Positions 51,895 to 63,165 are shown, numbered from the stretch's first letter. The stretch is 64,000 nucleotides of DNA from Primula veris (GCA_963682055.1 OY821741.1:379501-443500); one strand, 5' to 3'. Made by a program: numbers and translations. Notes: a model not told the origin generated them from the sequence alone.

Positions 51895-52997
51895 TCTTTT
51901 CTTTTAATCTGCTAAAAGATGATTCTTGGTTCTGTTCGAACTTTCTTTTTTAAATTGCATGGCAAGTTCTATATTCACACAATCTGTAATATATTTAATT
52001 ATATTATGTATGATGGTATCATTCTGAAGCAATATATCCTTTTGATACTTTCCAATTATTTAAGTTGTTGAAGATTTCTCTTCAATTTGTCGTTTTGGAC
52101 AGTTATGATGAAAAAACGAAAGACTCTTTTGATTTCATCAGAAATGGTATGCTAGCTCAAATTTGATGCAAAGTGATCAAGATATAGTTCTAGTATAGGA
52201 AAAAATTCATCTTTAAAGGTAGTTATCACTTTTACGACTACAAATAGCCAGATAGGTAAATTCCGATCACTTTGTCAGCTCTAAAATGTCTCGCAAGAGC
52301 TTTTGTTCACTCTAATATATATGCTGCAAAAACACTAAAGCAACAAACACGAGTAGAACGCCTAACTGTCGCGTGCTCATCATACAATTAATAAAAAAAA
52401 TGCCACATACCCTATTAGCGTCGCGATTTGGTTTTATTATATGATGCTAAATATGAGGAATAGAGTTACAATATACATTACTAATAATGGGTTGTTTGAT
52501 CCTTTACCTGCATGCAAGCATAGGGAAAATAGTTTCATCTCTAAAAGAATTGGATTAATATACAAACAATGACAGCATTTTGTGTCTTTGGTATTTGTAC
52601 ATTCAGTGTTGTTTGTGATTCAACAGTTTTGTATTTCCTTTATACACATCATGAACATGTCTCATTATTTCTCATCCTTTGGAAGGATGTTTAAAAGTGA
52701 AGTTAAGTTTTATCAAAATATTATTACGACTAAAAAGTACTAATATCACACAGCAGTGGAAAGATAGATATGTTTGATTGTTAAAATAAGATACAATATA
52801 ATGGTGCACTACAAAAATCAAATTGGCGGTATTGATTATTGCCACAAAAATTTATTACACCAGTTATCTTACAGAAGTAAAATTATTGTATATAAAATAT
52901 GAATACTATAATATTCTCATTTTTAATTTTTTACTTTACCGGTGACAGATAGGTGTAGATTCCTTAAAAATATCCACACAGATGACATATACCTGTA
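51895..52997. other. Intergenic; no kinase remnant of the right-hand DUF26 gene
   Basis: AT-rich sequence between CRK B and the SIRE element. CACTACAAAAATCAAATTGG at 52805-52824 looks like one terminus of a CACTA-type element but no partner end was found nearby. There is no transmembrane or kinase exon on the minus strand that would belong to the broken DUF26 gene beyond the SIRE insertion. Confidence 0.6.
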
Positions 52998-53057
52998 AGT
53001 GGAAAGGGTGGTGCAAATAAGGTGTTAGGACACCTTATTTGCACCACCCTTTCCACT
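52998..53057. repeat. Perfect 28-bp fold-back across flank/LTR junction
   Basis: The left arm 52998-53025 and right arm 53030-53057 are exact reverse complements with a 4-nt loop (TAGG). The left arm is mostly host flank including the TSD; the right arm lies inside the 5' LTR. The 3' LTR lacks the corresponding 29 bp (53032-53060), so the right arm was added to the 5' LTR. Confidence 0.97.
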
Positions 53058-54272
53058 GAACAGATTTCTGGTCTAAATACTATTTGTTGTCTATTGGTTT
53101 GCACTAAATAATCCTACTTGTTTGTTAAGAACTAAGGCAGTGTTGTTGGTTTCAAGCAATGTTGCAACCTCAGTTACAACCTACTAAGACAGTGTTGTTG
53201 GTTTCAAGCAATGTTGCAACCTCAGTTACAACCTACTAAGACAGCGTTGTTGGTTTCAAGTAATGTTGCAACTTCAGTTGCAACCACAGTTCCAACCTGC
53301 TGTTCTGCAGGATTCTGTCTAGTTCTGTAATTCTGCATTACTATTCTTTAATGTTAATTATTTGTTTTAAACTATGCAGGATATATTCTCATATGCTCTT
53401 AATGGTTTAGTTCGTTTATATTGAGAATATTAAAGTGGTAAGGAAAGATGTTTCCTAAAAGATATAAGGAGATTAGTTTATAAAGATATGTTTCCTTTTA
53501 TTAGATAAATCTATATCTCTATTCTTTTATAAATCTTTATCACTTATTTCAATATTTGTTCCTTATAAAATTCAGTATGATTCGTTTAAAGATTGAATGA
53601 AATATGGAGTTAATGTTTCATATATATATTTAAAGATATTATCTCTAAAAGATATTATCTTATATGTTTCCTTGTTGTAGGAAAAGACTAACTCCTATTT
53701 CCAAGCTAGTTATTAAACAGGTATTAACTTATGAAGATTGGAGTCAATCCCACGCTGAAGAGTCTTGTGATACATGGAAAGATTGAAGCCAATCAAAAGA
53801 GTCAAAGCAATCATAAAAGATCTTGAAGAAAGAAGATTGTTTTTACTTGTATAAATAGTTGATAACCTAGCTTGTAAAAAGGTGTGTGTTCTAAATTATA
53901 AAGAACTCATTCTTGAGAGAATACACAGTGAGCTTTAAAAGAAAATAATGGTGGGATGCCATTGATTTTTAAGTGATAGTTATAAAGTAGGAGCAGTATA
54001 GAGATAGGCAGAAAAACCTAGAGGGAGTCTGAGAGTTTTTCATTAAGACTTGAATCCTATATTGTAAGCTTTTATAATATCATAATCTGGGTAAATGCCC
54101 CGGAGACGTAGCCTAGTTGGGTGAACTCCGTTGTTAAATATACGTGTGATTTATTTCAAGTACATTTAAATAAATTGTTCTGTCCATTAATACACTTGGT
54201 TCCAACTGTGGTTGCAACATCACTTGGAACCTAACTGCAAAACTGCAACCAGAACAGCGGATAGGAATTTCA
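53023..54272 (+). repeat. 5' LTR of SIRE-type element
   Basis: 1250 bp. After the terminal TGTTAGGAC there is a 29-bp insertion (53032-53060) missing from the other LTR. About 53130-53290 contains three copies of a 52-bp unit (GTGTTGTTGGTTTCAAGCAA, then TGTTGCAACCTCAGTT, then ACAACCTACTAAGACA). A TATAAATA box is at 53850-53857. Confidence 0.95.
53850..53857 (+). promoter_or_regulatory. SIRE LTR TATA box
   Basis: TATAAATA in CTTGTATAAATAGTTG, about 420 bp before the LTR end; the same box is at 62561-62568 in the 3' LTR. Likely promoter of the element. Confidence 0.7.
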
Positions 54273-54274
54273 AT

Positions 54275-54286
54275 TGGTATCAGAGC
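54275..54286 (+). other. Primer binding site (tRNA-iMet)
   Basis: TGGTATCAGAGC, the standard complement to the 3' end of plant initiator tRNA-Met, 2 nt past the 5' LTR end. Confidence 0.93.
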
Positions 54287-54331
54287 TTCACACTAGATCT
54301 TACTTAGTGTGGATCCTGTGTTCTGGTAAAG

Positions 54332-57300
54332 ATGGACTTAATGAGGGAAGGAAACGCATTCAACAAGCCACCACTGCTTGAAGGAGGAGTCAACTATGGA
54401 GTATGGAAAATCAGAATGAGGTCTTTCATTAAACAGCAAAATGAACATGCATGGAAAACAATATTGTATGGTTGGGAGGTTCCAACTGTTACTGATGGTG
54501 AAGGTGATCTAGTTTATGTACCTGAAGACAGATGGTCTGCTGATGAGGATAGAAAATCAAGTGCAAACTCAACAGCAATAAACTTGATCTTTGCTGGTGT
54601 CACTCTCAGTGTGTTCAGGTATATCTCTCATTGTGAAACTGCCAAAGAGGCATGGGACATTTTACAAGTAACCTTTGAAGGAACTGTTAAAGTAAAAGCT
54701 TTTAAACTCCAACAGTTAACCACTCAATTTGAAAACTTAAGAATGGATGAAGATGAAACCATTGAACAGTTTAATGGCAGAATTTGTCATATTGCACATC
54801 AAGCTGGAACCTTAGGTGAAAAATACTGTGATGCCAAACTTGTTAAGAAAACTCTTAGGTCACTTCCAGAAAGGTTTGAGATTAAGGTTACTGCTATTGA
54901 AGAATCAACAGACTTAGATAATCTAAAACTTGAAGAACTTATAGGAAATCTAAGTACTCATGAGCTAAAATTCTTCAAACAAAAGAGACCAGAAAAAGGA
55001 ATAGCCTTTCAAGCTAAAAAATCTGAATCTAAGGTCTGTGAGAAAGTGAGTGATGAAGAGCAGCTAGCATTCTTTGCAAAAAAAGGTTTACAAAAAGTTT
55101 TATAAGAAAAAACAGGATGATACTGGAACATCCAGAAACTTTCAAAAAGGGGATAATCAATTTAAGTCTAGGTTTAATAATAATTCTACAGGAAAGTGGA
55201 ATCCTCAAGAGAAGGATAACAAAGATTACCAGACTAGAGAAATTCAATGCAGAGAATGTAGAGGTTTTGGTCACATTCAGTCTGAGTGTGCAAATACTTT
55301 AAAAAGAAATAAAAAGGCTTATATAACCACTCACAGTGATAGTGATTCTGAGAGCAACAGTGATGAAGAGAATGATTCTAACTTTGTTAATTTTATGGGA
55401 ATAATCACTGAAAAAGAACCTACTTATGAAAGTGACTGTGAGTCTGTTTCAACCATAGTTTCAACTGCTCTTAAAACCTATAGCAGTGATGAGGAAGAAC
55501 CTTCTGATGAAAACATTACTCAGCAATATCTTGTCCTTTATGAAAAATATCAATGTCTGAGTAAGCAATACTTTATCATAAACAAACTTAATGTTAATCT
55601 AAAGGATAAGGTTAAAAGTCTCACTGAGCAACTTAACTCACAACTGGTTGAACTTACTGAAACCAAGAAGAAAATAAAACTGCTGAATGTTTCTGCTTCA
55701 GAAAAATTAGATAACATGCTGTCTTATTCTAGAGGCTCCAAAGATAACAGTGGTTTAGGTTATTATGGCTATGAAAACACTGGAAAAACTACCTTTGTTA
55801 AAGCTCTTGCTAAAACTGAAACTCATGTTATTAACAATTAGGTTAGAAGTACAGTTGCAACCACAGTTGCAACTAAGAAAAAACTGAATAGCTTTGAGGT
55901 TAAATCTACTTTTAGGACCAAACTGTGTAACTTCTGTAAAAGACCTGCTCATTTAGAAATCCAGTGTTATTTAAAGAGGAACAGGCAGTATATTTCACAG
56001 AAAAATTGGTTGGCTTCCTTCAATAAAAAATTGAACTGGGTTTGGCAAGTTAAGAAAAGATCTACCTTAATTGCTAATAACAAAGCTGTTATTACTTCCT
56101 TAAATGCTGTTACTTCTAATGCTTGGTATTTTGACAGTGTTTGTTCTAAGCACATGACAGGTACTGCAAGTTTCCTAAAAAATGTCATTAATCTTACAGG
56201 AAACACTGTTGTGTTTGGAGGTGGAGATACAGGTAAAATTGTTGGAAAAGGAACCTTAAACAAACCTGGAATGCCTGATATTAATGATGTTTTTCTTGTA
56301 GATGGTCTAAAAGCCAATCTTATTAGCATTAGTCAACTGTGTGACAACAAGATGATTGTTAAGTTTAACAAAGATAAATGTCTAATTACTGATCTTAACA
56401 ATGATTTGGTCATGACTGGAGTTAGATCAGCAAACAGCTGCTATGTTTTTGAAAAAGCTGAAAAAGAATTGCCTCAAAATAGGTGTAATCAAGCTATTAC
56501 TAACAATGTTGATATTTGGCATAAAAGGCTTGGTCATGTGAATTATAAAACCTTGGATAAGCTTGTTAAAGAAGAATTGATAAGAGGTATTCCCAAACTC
56601 AGTTCTAAAACTCAAGGTGTGTGTGGTGATTGTGCAATAGGCAAACAAGCAAAGAGTATTCACAAAAGTACAAGTCAAATCTATACTAAGAGAGTCCTAG
56701 AACTTCTTCATATTGACTTAATGGGTCCTATGCAAACTGCTAGTATAGGTGGTAAGAAGTACATTTTGGTAGTTGTAGATGATTTCTCTAGATACTCTTG
56801 GGTAGTGTTTTTAAAGGACAAATCTGAAACTTTTGAACTCTTTAAAACTCTGTGCTTAAAACTTCAACTTGAAAAAGGTTCCACCAGTGGTAAAATTGCT
56901 AGGGTCAGAAGTGATCATGGAACTGAATTTGAAAAAAGCAAGTTTAGAGAGTTTTGCAACTCCTTAGGTATAAGTCATGAGTTCTCTGCACCAAAGACTC
57001 CACAGCAAAATGGCATAGTTGAAAGAAAGAATAGAACCATTCAGGAAATGGATAGAGTCATGCTTAATTCTAAGAAACTTGCCAAAAGATTTTGGGCTGA
57101 AGCTGTTAACACTGCTTGCAATATTGTTAATAGAGTATACATTACTAAAGGCACTACAATGACTGCTTATGAAATATGGAAAGGCAGAAAACCCAATGTT
57201 AAGTACTTTCAAGTTTTTGGGTGTGTTTGTTACATTCTTAGAGATAGAGAACATCTTGGAAAATTTGATTCTAAGAGTGATAAAGGGATCTTTCTTGGTT

Positions 57301-59243
57301 ATGCTCAGAACAGTAGAGCTTTTAGAGTCTTTAATATAAGAACAAACTGTGTCATGGGATCTTATAATGTGATATTTGATGACTTAAAAGATGTGGATGA
57401 GACTACAGGTGATGATGAAGAGTCAGAAATGACAGGAAAAGAAACTGGAGAAAGTCAGCAAACAAGCAGTCCAACAGTGGTTGGAAGTCCAGTTGCAACT
57501 GCGGTTGAAACCGAGGTTGAAACCCAGAATACTGCTGAGTCTGAAGAAGAACAAGAAAGTTCTCATATTCAATCAACTAGCAAGCCTCGCTATGTAAGGA
57601 CTCAGAAAAATCATTCTCTTGACAATGTCATAGGAGAAGTTGCTTCAGGTATGAAAACCAGATGTAAAAGAAATAATGTTGTTCACTTTGCTTGTTATAT
57701 TTCTCAGTTAGAACCTAAGAATATAAAAGAAGTTTTAGAAGATAGTGAATGGATTTTAGCTATGCAAGATGAATTGTCTCAATTTGAGAGAAATGGTGTA
57801 TGGACTTTAGTACCCAGACCTTCTAATAAAAATGTTATAGGGACTAAATGGATCTTTAGAAATAAAAGTAATGAAGATGGAGTCATTATTAGAAATAAAG
57901 CTAGGTTGGTAGCTCAGGGTTATACACAAATTGAGGGAATTGATTTTGATGAAACCTTTGCTCCTGTAGCTAGAATTGAATCTATTAGAATGCTACTCTC
58001 TCTTGCATGTCTGTATGATTTTAAATTGTTTCAACTTGACATTAAGAGTGCTTTTCTGAATGGTGTGATTAATGAAGAAGTTTATGTTTGTCAACCTAAG
58101 GGATTTGAAGATCCTAAATTCCCTGAATATGTCTATTTACTGAAAAAGGCCTTGTATGGTTTAAAGCAAGCTCCTAGAGCTTGGTATGATAGATTAACCA
58201 AGTTCTTAATTGAAAAAGGTTTCAATAGAGGGGGAGTTGATAAAACTCTGTTCACTAAGAAAACTACAAAGGATATAATCATTGTTCAAATCTATGTTGA
58301 TGATATTGTGTTTGGTTCCACTTCTAATAATAGAATTGTTGAATTTATTTCTGATATGAAGAATGAATTTGAAATGAGTGGTGGAGGTGAATTAACTTAC
58401 TTTCTAGGATTACAAGTTAAACAGAATGAAAAAGGCATTTTTCTATGCCAGAGTAAGTATGCTGATAATCTTGTTAAGAAGTTTGGTCTCAGTGAGAGTA
58501 AAGAGAAAAGAACCCCTATGAGTACCACCTTAAAATTGTCCAAAAATGATAAGGGTAAGAGTGTTTGTCCAAGTCTTTACAGATCAATGATTGGTAGTCT
58601 TCTGTATTTAACTGCTACTAGACTAGATATGTGCTTAAGTGTAGGAGTTTGTGCCAGATATCAGGCAAACCTTTTAGAATCTCACCTTCTAGCTGTTAAA
58701 AGAATTTTAAGGTATGTAAAAGGCACAACTCACCTAGGTTTATGGTATTCTAAAGACACAAACCATTTTCTTGTTGGCTACTGTGATGCAGATTGGGCAG
58801 GAAATATAGATGATAGAAAGAGTACTTATGATGGTTGTTTTTATTTTGGGAACAACCTTGTTTCATGGTTTAGTAAAAAGCAAAACTGCATTTCTTTATC
58901 TACTGCTGAGGCAGAATATATTGCAGCTGGAAGTGGATGCACTCAACTTATTCGGATGAAACAAATGTTAAATGATTATAATGTTAAACAAGAAATATTA
59001 ACTTTGTTTTGTGATAACAAAAATGCTATAGATTTGGCAAAGAATCCAGTTCAACATTCCAGAACTAAACATATTGATATAAGGCATCATTTTATCAGAG
59101 AACTAGTTGAAGGAAAAAGCTTAATTTTAAAACATGTTTAAACTGAAAGACAATTAGCAGATATTTTCACAAAGCCCCTTGATACTAATAAATTTGAATC
59201 TTTAAGAAGTGATATAGGGGTATGTCACTATGGATCTAATTGA
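54332..59243 (+). pseudogene. SIRE-type gag-pol, broken by one frameshift and two stops
   Basis: Gag starts at ATG 54332 (MDLMREGNAFNKPPL), a UBN2-like gag. It leaves frame in an A-run at about 55078-55085 and stops at 55103-55105; the correct frame continues to 55841. Two CCHC knuckles are present, CRECRGFGHIQSEC (~55250) and CNFCKRPAHLEIQC (~55932). An in-frame TAG (55839-55841) lies between them; the frame beyond it is the same as that of pol. Pol: a protease site reading FDSVCS, where the family has Asp-Ser-Gly, so the conserved glycine is replaced by valine. Integrase HHCC, D and DDE segment (RSDHGTEFE), RT with YVDD (~58294) and RNase H (CDADWAG, STAEAEY, DNKNA) are intact. A second in-frame TAA (59139-59141) removes the last ~33 codons, which remain readable to 59243. 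Confidence 0.93.
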
Positions 59244-60246
59244 ATACTCTTGCTATGTATGTCTATTTTGAGTACCTTTAATACTTTTTATTTCTAGAGG
59301 TAAGTCTTGATTGAGCTTTAAGGTTTTTATCTTGAAAAAGCCGCTTTTTGGTGTCTCAAAAACAGATGTGAGGTAACTTGTCTTAAAACCTCTCTGGTAA
59401 TAGAGTTTCAAGCACAAAGTGCACATTTTACATAGTGGTTGCAAGTTCAGTTGCAAAATCAGTTGAAACCACATGCTCCTAATACTGGTTGCAAGCTTGG
59501 TTGCAAGCTTAGTTGCAACACCAGTTGAAACCATATACTCATAATACTGAAAAATTCAGTGATTGTCCAAAGGTTGTTATACCATCTATGATTCACATAA
59601 TAGTGAACTACTAAAATGAAAAAGCCAAGACAAAGTCTTGTTATTTTTGACATCACTTATACTCTTTCCTTGCTGAGATCATCAAACTAGTTTTTGTGTA
59701 GAGATGAAAACAAATTTGCTCTTTTTAAGCTCTTAAAATCTAATTTCTATTAAAGTTATCCAATGATAAACATATCTTCTTGAGTAAATTGCTAGATTCC
59801 TGTTTTTTCAATAGTTTAAATATCTTACATTATTGCTATCTTTCTCTTGAATCAAGTCAAAATTTCCTTAAAATCTTCACATACTTAGAATTCAAATTTT
59901 TGGGTAAATCTGTTTACAAGGAATGTTTATCTATATTATTTGCTGAATTTATCTTACTGAAAACTGTTTCCTTCGTGATTTCATTATGTTTAATTTTTAA
60001 AATTTTTGTTGCTAATAAATTTCCATAATTCTAGCAAAATCTGTTTCAAAATTGATTTGAGTGTATCTTTTTCTAATTGTAAAAAGATTTAGACTTATTG
60101 CTATTTATACTAATCTCTTTTAAATATCCCAAATCAGAAACAATATCAGAATCACTCTCTCTCTCTCTTTCTATTAAACAAAACCCTAACTTCTCTGAAA
60201 AACCCACTGCGTAGTTCCAAGTCCAGTTGCAACCCTAGTTGAAACC

Positions 60247-61530
60247 ATGTCTTCCAACTCTCATAATAACCCTAATATCAACATTGATGATGACAGTACT
60301 CTTAGGGATTTCTTGACTAAATCCACAACCAGTCCAGGCTCTAAGGCCAAGGTAAGTGAGTCTTCCTCTCAAAAGAAACATAGGTCGAAGAAACGTGCTA
60401 GGAGAAATCTAGAGGATGATCCTATATCTGTTGGTTTTTCTTATGATCCCAAATTCAATGAGGTTGATCCAAGATTCTGGAATAGGAAAATGTTTAGGAG
60501 ATTCAGGTCTTTTGCTAATAGGGAAATTCACTGTAAAAGGAGACTAAATTTGGTTAGTTATCAACATATACAGGTGCATGTTGAGAAATTGCTGTCTGAT
60601 GTTGGCTTAGATAGAACTATTTGCTATGCTGATTCTTATTATCCTGATGTTGTTAAGGAATTTTATGCTAATCTAAGTAGCAATGTTTTTGATGAGGGTA
60701 ACCCTGCATATGAAAGAGTATTTTTGAAGGGTTTAACTTTAGATTTTACTCATAAGTTGATCAATGATTATCTAAGTGCTCCTAATCCTTCTGAGAATAG
60801 TGTTGATTATGATATGGAAGTTATAGCTCTTGTTCTTACTGGAAAGAATAATAGATTTGATGGCACTTCCATCAAGACATCCTGTCTCACTTTGTGTGCT
60901 GCTGTACTACACAAAATTGCTAGGTTTAATTGGACTTCTACTAAACAACCATCTAGAGTAAAAAAAGATATGGCTGTCTTTCTTTATAAGATCATGTCCT
61001 CATTACCAATTAATTTTGGTAATCATGTGTTTAATCTCATCAAAGATTTCAGTGATACTAACTCACCCTCCATTATGCTACCTTTTCCTAGCCTTATCAT
61101 TGGGATAATTCTGTCTCAAACCTGTCAAATATCTGCTACACATCCTATTAGAATCTCCTCTGAACCATCTGAAAGATGTCCTCCACCTCTGTATATTTCT
61201 ACAAAACTACTCAAGGAAGGGCATGTCAATGACATCTCTGGAGAAAAAGGAAAAGAAAAGGAGACATCTAGTGCTCCTTCAAAGAAGAAAAGTGTGAGGT
61301 GGTATCTGCAACAAAAGCTGGCTTACAATCAAGAAAGAAGAGCTGAACTAGATGCAGATGATTATCAAATCAAGAAACTACTGGTGAATCTCACAGAAAG
61401 TGAGGATGATGGTGACAGTAGTGACAGTGATGATGGCTTCTCAATAGGTAGTGAAGAAGAACAGGAGGATATTGTCAGAGATGAACCTCTAAGGGAAAGA
61501 GGACCTCATTCAGACAGGCCTCTTGACTAG
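60247..61530 (+). CDS. Additional 3' ORF of SIRE element (putative plant transposon protein, 'env-like' position)
   Basis: An uninterrupted 427-aa ORF downstream of pol in the same orientation, separated from it by about 1 kb. The N-terminal ~55 residues are Ser/Lys/Arg-rich with a basic patch (KKHRSKKRARR) resembling a nuclear localisation signal. Residues about 75-300 have the pattern of the plant-transposon-protein family (DVVKEFYANL, VFLKGLTLDFTHKLINDYL), also found in other plant retroelements. A hydrophobic stretch (MLPFPSLIIGIILSQ, ~residue 277) is the only membrane-like segment. The C terminus is acidic. No signal peptide, furin-like site or coiled coil is evident, so an envelope function is not supported by the sequence; the position alone recalls SIRE 'env-like' genes. 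Function unknown. Confidence 0.8.
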   Translation: MSSNSHNNPNINIDDDSTLRDFLTKSTTSPGSKAKVSESSSQKKHRSKKRARRNLEDDPISVGFSYDPKFNEVDPRFWNRKMFRRFRSFANREIHCKRRLNLVSYQHIQVHVEKLLSDVGLDRTICYADSYYPDVVKEFYANLSSNVFDEGNPAYERVFLKGLTLDFTHKLINDYLSAPNPSENSVDYDMEVIALVLTGKNNRFDGTSIKTSCLTLCAAVLHKIARFNWTSTKQPSRVKKDMAVFLYKIMSSLPINFGNHVFNLIKDFSDTNSPSIMLPFPSLIIGIILSQTCQISATHPIRISSEPSERCPPPLYISTKLLKEGHVNDISGEKGKEKETSSAPSKKKSVRWYLQQKLAYNQERRAELDADDYQIKKLLVNLTESEDDGDSSDSDDGFSIGSEEEQEDIVRDEPLRERGPHSDRPLD

Positions 61531-61950
61531 TTTGTCTGGATTCTGACAAATAGGGGGAGATGAAGAAGTTTATGTTTTCAAGATCTTTATGTTTTAAGTT
61601 TCAATTTCAATTTCTGTGTTAAGACTTCATGTTTATGTTTTTAAGTTTCAGTTTTAAATTACAATTGCTGTGTTAAGACTATGGTGTGCCAGCATTTTTG
61701 GCTTTAAAATTTATGCAATTTCCTTTTGAATTGTGACTGTCTTTAAAATTGAATATGTTCTGAAACTCTGGTGAATGGATATATATTTTGTGCTTATATG
61801 TTGCTTGCTATTCTAACTTGCAGGGGGAGCTTAAATAGTTGTCACAAAAGCACTGATAAATGATATACAGTAAAAGACTGTGTTGAAAATTGTATTTGCA
61901 GGTGGATTGATGTTTTTATAAACTTAGATGATTTGTCAAAACCAATGACA

Positions 61951-61960
61951 AAGGGGGAGA
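61951..61960 (+). other. Polypurine tract of SIRE element
   Basis: AAGGGGGAGA next to the 3' LTR. Two further GGGGGAG copies lie upstream (about 61552 and 61824), a repeated purine-tract arrangement. Confidence 0.7.
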
Positions 61961-61961
61961 T

Positions 61962-62983
61962 TGTTAGGACCAGATTTCTGGTCTAAATACTATTTGTTGT
62001 CTATTGGTTTGCACTAAATAATCCTAGTTGTTTGTTAAGAACTAAGGCAGTGTTGTTGGTTTCAAGCAATGTTGCAACCTCAGTTACAACCTACTAAGAC
62101 AGTGTTGTTGGTTTCAAGCAATGTTGCAACCTCAGTTACAACCTACTAAGACAGCGTTGTTGGTTTCAAGTAATGTTGCAACCTCAGTTGCAACCACAGT
62201 TCCAACCTGCTGTTCTGCAGGATTCTGTCTAGTTCTGTAATTCTGCATTACTATTCTTTAATGTTAATTATTTGTTTTAAAGTATGCAGGATATATTCTC
62301 ATATGCTCTTAATGGTTTAGTTCGTTTATATTGAGAATATTAAAGTGGTAAGGAAAGATGTTTCCTAAAAGATATAAGGAGATTAGTTTATAAAGATATG
62401 TTTCCTTTTATTAGATAAATCTATATCACAGGTATTAACTTATGAAGATTGGAGTCAATCCCACGCTGAAGAGTCTTGTGATACATGGAAAGATTGAAGC
62501 CAATCAAAAGAGTCAAAGCAATCATAAAAGATCTTGAAGAAAGAAGATTGTTTTTACTTGTATAAATAGTTGATAACCTAGCTTGTAAAAAGGTGTGTGT
62601 TCTAAATTATAAAGAACTCATTCTTGAGAGAATACACAGTGAGCTTTAAAAGAAAATAATGGTGGGATGCCATTGATTTTTAAGTGATAGTTATAAAGTA
62701 GGAGCAGTATAGAGATAGGCAGAAAAACCTAGAGGGAGTCTGAGAGTTTTTCATTAAGACTTGAATCCTATATTGTAAGCTTTTATAATATCATAATCTG
62801 GGTAAGTGCCCCGGAGACGTAGCCCAGTTGGGTGAACTACGTTGTTAAATGTACGTGTGATTTATTTCAAATACATTTAAATAAACTGTTCTGTCCATTA
62901 ATACATTTGGTTCCAACTGTGGTTGCAACATCACTTGGAACCTAACTGCAAAACTGCAACCAGAACAGCGGATAGGAATTTCA
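61962..62983 (+). repeat. 3' LTR of SIRE-type element (internally deleted)
   Basis: 1022 bp. It matches the 5' LTR but lacks a ~199-bp segment corresponding to about 53518-53716 (junction near 62427) and lacks the 29-bp insertion at the start. Few other differences are seen. TATAAATA at 62561-62568. Confidence 0.95.
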
Positions 62984-63165
62984 TAAGGCCTGCGGAGGCG
63001 ATGCAAATAAGGCATGTGGGGGTGATGAAAATAAGGCCTGTGGAGGTGGTGGTGAAATAAGGGCTGCTGGGATGATGCAAATAAGGCCTGCGGGAGGTGG
63101 TGGTGAAATTAAGGCCTGCGGGGTTGGTGGTGAAAATAATGCCCGGCGGGATCTGACTGGGTCTC
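62984..63165. repeat. Minisatellite, ~30-bp unit, in DUF26 pseudogene tail
   Basis: Six degenerate units of AATAAGGCCTGCGGAGGTGG plus TGGTGAA. One more unit lies on the other side of the SIRE element (GGGTGGTGCAAATAAGG, 53006-53022), so the retrotransposon landed within the array. On the minus strand it follows directly after the proline-rich linker of the DUF26 gene. Confidence 0.85.

Larger units (their letters stand above)
53023..62983 (+). mobile_element. SIRE-type Ty1-copia retrotransposon with extra 3' ORF
   Basis: 9961 bp, flanked by TAAGG (53018-53022 and 62984-62988). LTRs begin TGTTAGGAC and end TTTCA (53023-54272 and 61962-62983). A tRNA-iMet primer site (TGGTATCAGAGC) lies 3 nt after the left LTR, and a purine tract AAGGGGGAGA ends just before the right LTR. 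The order gag, protease, integrase, RT, RNase H, then a separate ORF (60247-61530) and the ~10-kb size fit the SIRE/Maximus lineage. gag-pol is broken by a frameshift and two stops, so the copy is defective. It interrupts a minisatellite belonging to the tail of a minus-strand DUF26 pseudogene. The two LTRs differ by a 29-bp insertion in the left and a ~199-bp deletion in the right. Confidence 0.95.

Noticed and set aside
52805..52824. Another CACTA-type element starting CACTACAAAAATC
   Set aside because: No matching inverted end or 3-bp duplication was found downstream. It may be a truncated end.
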